12,391 nt of DNA from Pirellulaceae bacterium (GCA_020846515.1 JADLDX010000513.1:1-12391); one strand, 5' to 3'; positions 1-12,000 are shown, counted from the first letter of the stretch. Numbers and translations: made by a program. The notes: generated by a model not told the origin, from the sequence alone.

Positions 1-1
1 A

Positions 2-3000
2 GCCACAGGCGCCATCGCCAGTATTGCAACCAAGCTGACGGCCCAAAAGGATTTGGTCTTCCCCGTCACACCGTCGGGAACGTTACCTGTCAAGATTCAA
101 GGCACCGACACGACTGTGCGCATAGGTGTAGGGCAAGTCGCTGATATGGCTGCCTTGGTAGCCAAGCTGAATGCCGATGCCAGCTTCGCAGCATTGGCGA
201 TAGCTTCGGCCGGCACAGGAGCCGCTGCCGGTGAAGTCACTATCGCGCTGAAAACGACTGGCCTAAGTGAAGTGCAAAAAGCGGCCATGCGGTTGACCGT
301 TAATCAAGCTGCTGCGTTAGGGCTCACTCGCGCCGAAATCTCGTCGGATCAAATCTCTTTCAAGCCAGTATTTCCAATTCCGGCAGGCGTTTCACTGGAA
401 GCTACAGTCTCACGCGATGATCTACCCAACACGGTCACCATCGCGTTCGATGGTACTACGCAGTATGGCGATATGAAAACACTCGTCGACAGCGTGAACG
501 CCAAACTGGCCGGCACCGCACTGCGTGCATCGAGCGCCGGTGCACGTCTACAAATCATCTCCAATAGCGGTCGTGCGCGAGTCATCGAAGTACCCGTGTT
601 GACTGCTCTCGGCTTCACGGCAACCCAAAGCGGCTACGTAGTGCGCCCTGCCTTTGGTGGCTCGGCCAGTTTCGATCTTCCCTTTAGTGTCGAAGCAGCC
701 TTGCCACTACCTGGACTGGCGGTCAATTCCAAGATTGCCGTTACGTTACCCGATATCACCAACCCCAAGAGTGTGCAGTTCGAGTATCCGAATGTAACTG
801 CAGCGATCAAGGACCGACTCAATAGCCTCAAGAAGCTGGACTTTGCCACAGTTGTTCAAGGCATTCGCGCGGGACTCGAGTACTTACAGAATATCAACAT
901 CGATAACCTGCCACTGTTCAGCCAAGAGATTCCATTGCTGGGCGTGAACCTGCGCGATTCATTGGACTTGGCTCTCAAGTTCTCCGACTTCATCGTCGAG
1001 TTCGAGAAAGATCCGGTCTCAAAGCTCAACGAGATTGCGACCAAGATTGAAAAAGCTATCTCGGCCAAACGCGTGCGATTCTCGTTCGATGACTCTGTGG
1101 CTGGTAAGCCCGCCTTGCGTTTGGATATTATCTATGCCGCGCCCGCATTCGAGAAAGATCTGCCTCTCAATCTGGATTTAAGTTCGGTGCCAGGCTTGGA
1201 TGCGCTGGGTGGCATCGTTGATGTGAACTCAACCGGCAATCTCAAAGTTAAGGCTGGCGCTGATGTCACTCTGTCGATTGGCATCGACGTTACCAACCCC
1301 ACCCGTCCCGCGCCGTTCCTCTACACCGACGATGCCCGCTTGGTGCTAGGTGGCACGCAAGTGATCGCAGCCGTCGTCGGTCAAACCATCACCATGCCTG
1401 CGGGCACGGCCATGGCTACGTTCACCGCTGGCGATTACCTAAAGTTGGCAGGTGCTACTGGTGGCCTGACCGATACCGATAAGAAGGCCGACCTCTTCAA
1501 GATCGGTAGCGTGGCAGCCGCTTCGCGCCAAATCACGCTCATTCAAACGCCCAGTGGCGCATCAAGTGCCACCAAGTGGACGCTGAAACGCAAAGGCCTG
1601 GTGCTTACAGCCGGCGCCGGCAGCACGGATACGATTGCCAGTAGTGCTACAGCGGTGGTCACCTTCCCAGCCACCACCAATATGAATGTCTTCGGCACTG
1701 GAGCTTTCTTAGTAATCGAAGGCGCCAGCGGTGGTACCAAAGAATCTGCAACCGGTTCGGCCAACCTGTTTCGCATTGTCAGCGTTAACGCCACGAATAA
1801 AACAGTGACGCTGCATGCCAGTCCAGCGCTCGCCACTGGCAATGCCACACCGGCGTGGAGTTTGAAAGAAGAGATTGGCACTGGTGTCAGGCTGACCGCT
1901 GATGCTGATGCTGCCAACATCAACATGAACACATCGCTGGGACCGTTGGGGATCGAGGTCAAGAATGGCTCGGCCAACATCTTCCCTGGCGGTACGAATG
2001 CTCAAGCTCCAGGTGGTGCTACATTCAGCTTAGGGCTGCGTGAAACGAATGAACCTAATCCCGATGGTCGACGTTACCTCAACGAATTTGCCACCACGAT
2101 TGGCACCGTAACCGTTTCGGAAGCAGACGCTAAACAGAAAGCGACCTCCACCACTGGCAACTACGACAAGTTCACCGTGACGCTGGGCCGCGTTCTGCAA
2201 AGCAATGAAACAGCTACGATCAATGTCGAGGTCGGCGATAACAAAGAAGCGCTCATCGCTGTGCGCAAAATCGGTGGTAGCTCGGCCATCAGTGACGCGT
2301 CCTTCAAGAGTTCGATTCAGCTCACGTTCACTAAAGACAACGAGCGTTATGAGATTCTCGTCAAGGGTGTCGACGATGCCATTGCTGATGGCAAGAAAAG
2401 CACCGTTATTAAGCTCTCCGTCGATAAGACGGCGTCAGGGCTGCCCTCTGAACTGAAGACGGCCAAAGACAAGCTGGTGACGGTCATTACACTGGACGAT
2501 GATGTCACTTCCAAAGAGACGCCGCCTGAACCCGTGCGCACCGGCAGCTTCAACGTGATCGTTGGTCAGTCGTTGGGTCTGGCTGATATTGGCATCGACT
2601 CCAATAACTTGAAGGGCTCTTTCAAAGAAGCGCTCGAAGGGCAAGTCAAAGCCGTCCTGCCTATCAAGCTGCGCGGTCTGCCGACGATCGTGTCAGGACG
2701 CGAACTACTTGCCAGCGGCTCCGTGGGCACGGCTACGATTACCACCCAGGATCCGCGTTTGCAATTCGAGTTCACACTCAACGATCTGCTCGATAAGGGC
2801 TTCAAGCCCAAGATCAATGTCACCGATGCCGCTGGCAAAGTTTTGGTTGATCAAAACGGTAATGCCGTCGTTAGTCAACTGTTCACGGGCGGCATCGATA
2901 AATTGCGCGAAAGTGGCATCAGGGGTTTGTCGGCAATGGTAGGTGGTTGGGAGGGCGCGTTCGACATTCTCATCAATGCGATGAATGGCGAAGTGTTCGG

Positions 3001-6000
3001 TATCACACTGCCGATCGTGGGCGACAAGTTGAAAGAAGAAGCCCGCTTCCTGGAAGACATGAAGAACAAAGTCACAGCTGGTTTGCAACTGGTCAGCGAC
3101 GCTGAGAACATGGTCAAGGAGCAAGTGCAGCAGATCATCTACACGGCGCTTGGTCCCGATGGCATTAACTTCCTCAAAGATGCGCACGGCCCTGGTGCAG
3201 ATGGCCTGTGGAAGAGCGACGGTATCGTCTCCCCAGATGACGTCGGCATCCGCGTCGTCCGCAACGCCAATGGAGCTCCGGAAGGCGTACGTTTTGAAAT
3301 GCAGCTCGGCAAGAGTATCGCGTTCACAACGCAACCAGGATTCAGCATTGGCGTTCCTGGATTGGACTTTGCCGTCGACGCGCCGATCAGCGGCAACATC
3401 GGTATCGATTTCGTGCTGATGGTCGGCATTGATATGACCAGCGGTTTTTACATTGAAACCGGCATGGTTGATGACAAGGGCCAACCGATCATTGCCAAGG
3501 ATGCACTGGGCAATGTGCTAGGCAACGAGTTAACAGTATCTCTCCATGTGGCCACGCCAGGCTTGAGCGCTACCGGTTCATTGGGCTTTCTCGCCGCAAG
3601 TGCCAAGGATCTACCCGGTGCGCGATTGCCGGTTCAAAAAGCCGATGGTACCATCGGTTATCCGCTATTGATCACTGCACGCAGTGTCGATCGCAGTCTC
3701 GAGGGCGTGGCGATCGCTTATCGACCAGTCACGAAAGAAGATCAGGTGGGCGCTGCCTACGATAGCAGCACGCGCACAATCACCGTATCGATTCAGCAAG
3801 ATGCCAACGGCAAAGCCTTAACGACGGGCAAGACCTTGGCCACTAAAGCCAATCAATCCGATAGCTTCAACAAACTGTTCTCGTTGAATGTGGTGGCCGA
3901 CGGTGATCAAGTCGTCACGCCTGCGGGTTCATCGATTAATTTGACCGGCAGCGCTAAACCCAAGCCTGGCCTTACGATCGTACCGAAGTCTCCCAGCACG
4001 GACCTGGCGAATATTCGCTACGAGTTCAAAACCGGTGCTGCGGAATCAGTAGTTTACGACAGTGTCCTGCGCAAGATAACCTTCACCACTGCGTCAGCCA
4101 CACCTACGGCCGCGGCTTTGGCCAAGCTGGCGGTCGATGCCACCAAGTCGGCATCGTTCTTGGCATCGTTCAATGCGTTCTTGGTTGATGGGGCTGCCAA
4201 TCAAACCGTCGATACCAAGACGGTGCAAAAAGGTTTGGGTTCGATCACTAAACTGGAACCGAGCAACTTCCGCGCGACCTTCACGATCGATCTCAAGGAT
4301 GATCCCAAAGACCGGGATACCAAACTGACGATTCCTGAGTTGACGCGACTGAAAGGCAATGCCATCGACTTTACGGTCGATGGTGCAGCTAGTCTTAACT
4401 TTAAAGTCAAAACTGAATTCGGTGGCGGTGCCTTCCCAACGATTCGCGCTGACTTGAATCTCGACTGGCGTTTCTCGTTCCCGAAAGCGGAAGCCATGGC
4501 GGCCGGCGCGGCAGACAAGAAGCCGGCAGATACCAAGGTCACGCCGAAGATTCCTAGCCTGCCAAATGTCATAGCGTTCAACAACGTCGAATTCAGCTTA
4601 GGCGAGTTCTTCAATAACTTTGCCGGCAAGGTCTTGGGCAAGGTCAAAGAGACGATCAAGCCACTCGATCCGATCATCAAGACGCTCACCGATCCGATTC
4701 CCGTACTTAGCGATCTGGCTGGCCAGCCCGTGACGCTGCTCGATATGGCTCGGCTCTGGGGTACCGTAAGAGCTGACATCAAGGCCGTAGTCGCCTTTAT
4801 CGATGCGATTCGCACTTTCAATGAACTAACGGCAAACTTACCCACCGACATTAGCAATGACGTGTGGTTGACGATTGGTAGTTTCAATCTCGATATCAAC
4901 TCGTTGCGTCAAAGCAATCCGCTCTTGGGCGCAGCGGAGAAACGCATCCCCGGCATCACCAATGCCGTCTCGTCACCTGACTTCGAAAAGAAGTTCGCTG
5001 AAGCTACCAAGAATGCTTCGAAGCAACTCAAGCAACCTGGTAATAAATACGACTCGAAGAAAGTGACCAAATCAGCGGGTAGCTTCAAGGAAGGCCAGTT
5101 CAATTTGGCTTTCCCGATCTTGAGCAACCCGACGTCGATCTTCTCGCTGCTGGTCGGACAAGACATTGACTTGATGTACTTGGAACTGCCCAAGTTCGGA
5201 TTCCAAGCTACCATCGGTCGACAGTTCCGCGTACCTTCGTTCCCGATCGTCGGCGTCGAATTAGCCGGCACGTTCAAGACAACGGTCGATCTGGGCTTTG
5301 GTATGGATACGACCGGCATTCGTCAGTTCATTAACAGCAAGAATCCACTCGATCTGCTCAATGGTCTCTTCGTCAAGGATCATGAAAAGTTCAACGGCAC
5401 CGGTCCAGACATTCCTGAAGTTACGCTGACCGCCGGCCTGGGCTTGTATGCATTCTTAGATGCGGCGCTGGTGAGCGCAAAAGTCGGCGGTGGCATCTAT
5501 GCTCAAGTCGATTTGAACTTGCACGACAACAATGATGACAGCAAAGTGCGCGTCGATGAATTGATCACCAACGCTAAAGAGACAGCTTCCATCGGTGGCA
5601 TCGAAGTACCGGGCATCTTTATTTTTGATGTTTCGGGCAAAGTTTGGGCGGAAGCTAAAGCGGAAGTCAGCCTCGGTATCGATCCCTTCTTGATCCACAA
5701 GTCATGGGACCTGGGCAGCATCGACATCGTCAACTTCCAACTCGAACGCCCCGCCCCCGTTGTGCCACAGATTGCCACCAAGATTGGTAGCGAACTGTAT
5801 GTCAACATTGGACCGCGAGCCGCAAATCGCGGCGACGGCTATAGCGACAAACAGAAGAAGAAACTCGATCTGAGCGACGGTAACGACAACATCAAGATCC
5901 AAACGGGTCTGAAGGCTACGCAGATCATCATTACAGGTTACGGCGCCAGCCAGACCTTCGACGACATCAGTCGCGTCATCGTCGATGGCGGGGACGGCAA

Positions 6001-9000
6001 TGATGAGATCACGGCGGACTCGGCCGTCACCATAGGTATCGCCATGCGCGGCGGTGCTGGATCCGACAAGCTGACCGGCGGCAGTGGCCCGGACGATATC
6101 GATGGTGGTGCCGGCAAAGATACGATCAAAGGCGGCCTGGGTGATGATCGCCTGGTCGGTGGTGATGACTCTGACACGATCTATGGCGAATTGGGCAATG
6201 ATACGATCGAAGGCGGCGATGCTGTCGACGTGTTGGATGGTGGTGGCGATAACGATACCATTCGCGGCGGAGCCGGCGATGACAAAATCACCGGTGCTGC
6301 GGGCGATGATTTGATTTACGGCGATGCAGGCTTTGATAACCTCGATGGCGGTGATGGCAGCGATGAAATCACGGGCGGTGATGATGCTGACACGATCACC
6401 GGTGGCAAAGGCGCTGACACGATTCGTGGTGGCAAAGGCAACGACAACATCAAAGGGGAAGCCGGTCGCGACAAACTCTACGGCGAAGAAGGCGATGATA
6501 CGCTCGAAGGCGGCTTCGACGAAGACGAGATCGAAGGTGGAGATGGCAAAGACTTGCTGTTGGGGCAGCAAGGCATCGACATTCTGCGCGGTGGTGCAGG
6601 CAATGACGTTTTGGTCGGCGGCACCAACAGCGACCAACTATTTGGCGACGCCGGCAATGACGTACTGTATGTCACCGAACAAGATCTCAACATCAAGGAG
6701 TCGTTCGACAACCAGGCTGATGGTGGTGATGGCGACGATCGCATCTACGGCGACTCTGGCAATGACATCCTGCGCGGTGGCGCGGGCAACGATGTGCTGT
6801 ACGCTTACCTCGGCAATGATCAAGTGTTCGGTGAAGCGGGTGACGATGATCTCAATGGCATGGAAGGCGACGACCTGCTCGATGGCGGCACCGGCGATGA
6901 CAACATCAAAGGCGACGCGGGCGACGACCTGCTCGTCGGCGGTTTGGGCAAGGATACTCTGGCGGGTGCCGACGGAGATGACACGCTATTTGGTGACGCT
7001 GGTTCGGGTTTGGCAAATCGCCAACTCTTTACACGTTCCGTATCCAGCAACTTCTCGCGACCACCGCGCTGGGATGATAGCGACCTGGCGCTGTTTGCCA
7101 TCGCCGGTTATCAACCGCCCATTATTACTCCGGTAGCAGTCAGCGGCGGTTACGAAGGCGACACATCGGATGGCGACGACAAACTGCTGGGCGGTGCAGG
7201 CAATGACGTTCTGTTAGGTGCCGGTGGTAGCGATACGTTGCTGGGTGGATTGGGCAATGACTACCTCGATGCAGGTGCCGGCACGGATAACGATGTGCAT
7301 GGCAACGAAGGCGACGACGTGGTCCGCGGCGGTTCGAACGATGACCTACTGCACGGCGATGATGGCATCGATCAACTTCTGGGCGATGATGGTAATGACA
7401 AACTGTACGGTGATGCGTCACCCAATCTGACTGCCCAACGATTGCTGGGTGGTGCCGGGGATGACGAGCTGTTTGCGTTTGCGCCTGCCGTTACGACAAA
7501 TTTGCCAACCAATACCTATACGGCGTTCAAAGGCATCGATGGTGCCAGCTTTGTAGCCAATGGCGAGCAACTGTTCGGTGATACAGGGGCTGACACACTG
7601 CATGGTAGCACTGCTACATCGGATCTACTCGTCGGTGGCGGCAGTGAGGATCGCATTTATGGCGACGACCTGACGATCGCGTATGTTCAGTTGACCGGCC
7701 TGCAGATACAGACACAAGGTCAAGCCGACTTGATCTTGGGTGACGACGGCGACGACCTGCTATTCGGTGGTGGTGGGAATGATCTAATGCTGGGTGGGGC
7801 TGGCAACGATACCTTTGCCGGCCAATCGGGCAAAGATGCGCACTATGGCGGTGAAGGCATCGATCGCTTCTTGGTGCCGCTGGAAGATGGCATACGTCAA
7901 GACGATGAAATCATGCGTGGTCATTATGGCAATCGCACTCAAGGCGATGTGACCGATGACAATTCAACCGACATACTCGTCTTCCAAGGCACCGATAACG
8001 ACGATATCTTCCGCTTCTCACAAACGAAACCAGCGAGTGGCCAGGTCCCTAAGTTAGCTTTGGACTTTACTACCAAGCTGGCTGGATTGGACGTCAACAA
8101 ATCCATCCTCATCGGTTGGGCAAATGCGCAAGGCGTGGCCGAAGTCGAACAGTTCCAAGTTTCAGGTCTGGGCGGTAACGATCAAATTGGTTTCGGCATC
8201 CGCAGCGCGGAACTAGGCGGCGGAGCTATCTTCTCGAGCTTCGATATCACGACGCGCAACGATCGCGAGCCGATTGATACAAAGAGTGTGGCGGCGCGCA
8301 GTCGCGACTGGATTGCAGTCTTCGATGGGGGTGGCGGCAACGATTTGCTGGTCGGTTCGCCGGGTCGCGATCGCTTGGATGCAGGGGCAGGCAGCGATAT
8401 TATTCTCGGACTGGGCGATGATGATCGCTTGTTTGCCGACAATGGCAGTGGCAGCGCGGGCGATGTCGATATCGCTTTTGGTGGTCAAGGCACGGAAGAT
8501 ATATTGGGCGGTGCTGGTCGCAATATATTCTATGCCTGGTCCATCGCTCCCAACCCATTGCTGGTGCCAGTCTTTAACGACCCAGCCAAGAACCTCGCCA
8601 ATGCCGCTGCATTTGCCAAGCTCGCGCCCAACGGTGGCTTCGGTGTCTACGCAGACTCCAGTGGCAAACTCTTCACACGCAGCGTGGTTGTCGATGAGAC
8701 CACCCGCAAAGCTACCTTTACTGTCCAACTACCCAAGCAGCCTACGGCGGAAGTTGTCGTGGCCGTCAACGTCGGTAACAGCAGTGAAGTGGCCATCGAT
8801 AAACCATTGCTACGATTCACACCTGCCAATTGGAATCAGCCGCAAACAATAACCATTAGTGGCGTGGCAGACAACGCGGCTGATGGTGACAAGATTTCGA
8901 CGATCACGATTGCTGTCGATAACAACAAGTCGAGCGATCGTGCGTTTGATAGTGTGAATCCACAAATCCTGAGCGTAGTCACGCTGGACTCCAACGCCGT

Positions 9001-12000
9001 TCAAGTTACCTCGCCCGCTGCTTCGGTTGAGAAAATCGCAATCACGCTGGGCGTCGATCCGGTGTTGGAAGACACTGGATTTAATCGCATGCTTGGTCAG
9101 AGCCAGGATGACTTTTTGTTCGGCGGTACGTCTCTGGACTTCATGCATGGCCAATCGGGCAATGATATTCTGTTCCGTCGCGATGGCACACGCTTGGAAT
9201 CGGTTGACAAGGGCATCGGTGGCAACAGTTGGACGACCTACGCCAGGCAATCCAACAAAGTTTGGTATGTCAGTGGCAGCAATGCCAACGATCAAATTCA
9301 AGTGGACTTTGTTACCGAGCCCGGGCGACTGGCCGATCATCACCTGGTCACACGTTTGACCGAGAACAATGGCCACTTCAGCTTCTCAGCTCAAGCTCGA
9401 CTGGACTTTAGTGCTGTAGCAGCCACCGGTGGCTCGCAGTGGGAAAGCACCGATCGTTACTTAAACATTGCCGAAGAAGTCTCGCGCCGCGGAGAAGGCC
9501 GAGGATTGAGCGATGAAGAGTTAATGAGCATCGCTGCCAAAGCCAAGGACTCCTCCAAGCCACTCAGCAGTATCCTGGCCCGCGACAATGACTACGACAT
9601 TATCCTCATCGATGCGCTGGGCGGTAATGACCGAGTTACCATCGGTCCGACCGTGCAAAAAACGGTATGGGTCGATGGTGGCGATGGCGATGATACGATC
9701 ATCGACCGCGCGGGCAAAGCCATTCTGGCCGACAAGACCGAACAAGGCAAAGTTAATGGACTCACCACGCGCAATGACGTGGCCACTGCGGCATTTGCTT
9801 TAGGCTCACTCGCCAGCGACAAGACGCTCAGCAAGCTGACGATCGATAATCCGAGCGATACCGATTGGTACAAGTTCACACTGGCCAGCAAGCCTACCAA
9901 CCCCAAAGCCAGCCTGGCAGTGACTAGCTTATCCGGCGACGACAAGTTCACGCTCGAAATCTACGCAGCCAGCGATACCAAGACGATCATCGCTTCGGGC
10001 ACGGGTTCCGTATTGCTCGGCAAGTTGCAAGTCGGAGTTGAATACCTGCTGAAAATCACCGATAACTTGCGACCTACAGTGTATGACCTGCAAGCCAATC
10101 TGGATGGAAATGTCACCACGTTTGGCGAAGTTACCAGCATGGCCATCAGTCTTAACACCGTGCGTCGCGATGTGCTGATGGGTGGCGCGGGTGACGATAC
10201 CCTTTCAGGTGGCGCTGGCGAAGACTGGATCTTTGGCGATGCAGGTCATGACGTGCTCAGTGGCGGTCAAGATCGCGGCGCATCGGACTTGCTCTTCGGT
10301 GGTCCGGGCAACGATACGTTCCAAGTCATACCGGACTTTCTGCAGGGTCAGTTGACTTTGGCCGATGAGATGCAGGGTGGTGATGGTACCGACCGTATCT
10401 TCTATCAAGGCGGTGACAAAGATCGCCGCGGTCTCGATGTGCCAGACGTGGCTAGCTTGACCTTCAACACGGCTTTCCAACGTTGGGAATTCAGCAGCCT
10501 GGTGTGGGACATCGGTCGCCAAGAATTCGCCATGACCTACAGCGATGCCAACAACAACGGCCGACAAGATTCGAACGAACCAACGCTCTATCAGACTCAG
10601 TATCTGTTTTACACAACGCGCGATATTGAAAACACGGTCGTCGATCTGCGTTCGGGCGATGACGTGTTCCATGCCGAACCGAACTTTGATCCGACGCGAC
10701 TGTCCGATATCGACAAAGATCAAAATCGTTTGCCGAGCGGTGCGACGGAGATTGAATTTCCTAAGTATCAAAGAAGTTGGGGAATAGTCGAAGGCGCCAA
10801 AGAGAAAGGCGGCGGTTCTGCCACATCGCTCGACGTGCGCGGGGGGGATGGTAGCGACGCGATTTTTGGTGGTTATTACGACGACACCATCTCGGGTGGC
10901 GCTGGCAATGACTATTTGGTTGGTTCCTATGGCAATGATACGATCGACGGCAATACGGGCACCAATGTGCTGTTTGGTGACCAACCTGAACAGTACAAAT
11001 CGCCGAGCACTTCGAATCTGTACGATGACTATTTGCCGTGGCTCGGCAGCAAGGGACCTGCAGGTGTTGGGCCGAGCGAGCTGTACACCTACGAGCTGGC
11101 AGCGCCGTTTGCCAGCGCGGAAGTGCCATTGGTCACGAACAATATTTCGCAATCGCGCGGTAAGCCATTAGTTACCAATACGACCGATTGGAAGGGCAGC
11201 ACGCTGACGACACGTACGTCGCTGGACAACGCCATGCCGCTACCAGATGCAAGTAGCTATTCCGTGGCAACTGTAGCTTCTGGTTATTGGTACTTGCACG
11301 ATCGTCTTCTGCAGTTCAACCGCGACGCAACCTTTATCGGCACTGCTCAACCACCCGGCGGTCTGCGTTATTATCGCAGCACGCTCGAGCTGACATCAGA
11401 TCAAGAAACGGCCATCCGGTTCGAGATCGATCCGATGACAAGTGCCGGTGACAGCAAGCTGGCCATCTTCTTCGATGGCAATGAAGTCGCGCGTATCGAC
11501 GTTACCAAAATGAATCGTACGGGCGATCGAAACTTCGCTCAATTCACGATTCACTCCAGCGGCATTATCAGTGAAGCGAGCAACGTCACCACCAATGCCA
11601 GTTCCATACCCAAGCTGACTAAAGGAGTGCATGAGATTGTGGTCGTGTACGAAGGCACCTCGAAGACGGCGCCTGGTGGCTTTGCCCTCGTTGCGACCCC
11701 CATCCCAGAGCCGCTGAGCCTTGGCCAGTTAAAAGGCGACTCACTGACCGGAGTTTTGCCGCTGGGAGATTTTAACGGCGACGGCATTGATGATTTCGTC
11801 GTGACTGGCAACAAGATGGATTACATCTTCCTGCACCCGCTCGACCCAGCCCGCATTACCGACGTCACCAAGGATGCCGACTTGCGGGTAACTGGCAACT
11901 ACTTCAACATTGAACAGTATGCTGTACAGTATGCAGTCGGAGACTTTAACGGAGATGGATTGTCTGACTTCCTCCAAGCCAGTCGCACCGTCAAAACTGT

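Noticed and set aside
62..634. Identification as a flagellar hook-associated protein (FliD)
   Set aside because: Only the small hook-IN-like repeat is shared. The remaining several thousand residues are unlike any flagellar component.
2705..3484. Open frame of 259 codons on the minus strand opposite stalk module B
   Set aside because: The + strand frame here shows coherent module structure paralogous to module A. The reverse product has no recognisable features.
5702..6637. Open frame of 311 codons on the minus strand opposite the RTX array
   Set aside because: It is opposite the unmistakable RTX nonapeptides. The regular GGN-GGN-AAY-GAY codon pattern keeps the reverse strand free of stops. 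The product is a low-complexity Ala/Ile/Val string with no domain.
6047..6988. Regularly spaced repeats at DNA level that could suggest a CRISPR array
   Set aside because: The period is 27 bases with degenerate units and no constant repeat plus variable spacer. It encodes RTX nonapeptides in frame.
6324..7136. Alternative + strand frame of 270 codons inside the RTX region
   Set aside because: It is an out-of-frame reading of the repeats, rich in Met, Ala, Thr and Ser, with no domain. The in-frame reading is clear RTX.
6593..7210. Identical 18-base stretches exactly 600 bases apart (6593-6610 and 7193-7210)
   Set aside because: Both encode the RTX consensus GAGNDV. Chance and codon preference in a repeat family explain it, and the flanking bases diverge at once.
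9773..10102. A secreted protease, because of the PPC-like domain
   Set aside because: No zinc, serine or other protease signature is present in the window, and PPC domains also occur in non-protease surface proteins.
10712..10747. Second EF-hand loop candidate starting DKDQNR
   Set aside because: Position 6 is Arg and position 12 is Thr, so the loop fails at two key places.
5981..10981. Annotation as hemolysin or adenylate cyclase toxin because of the RTX repeats
   Set aside because: RTX repeats only show calcium binding and usually export. No pore-forming hydrophobic domain, acylation region or catalytic domain is visible here.
10205..11152. Open frame of 315 codons on the minus strand
   Set aside because: It lies opposite RTX arrays 7 and 8 and conserved modules in the long frame. 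No recognisable domain or plausible upstream signal was seen, so it is a shadow.
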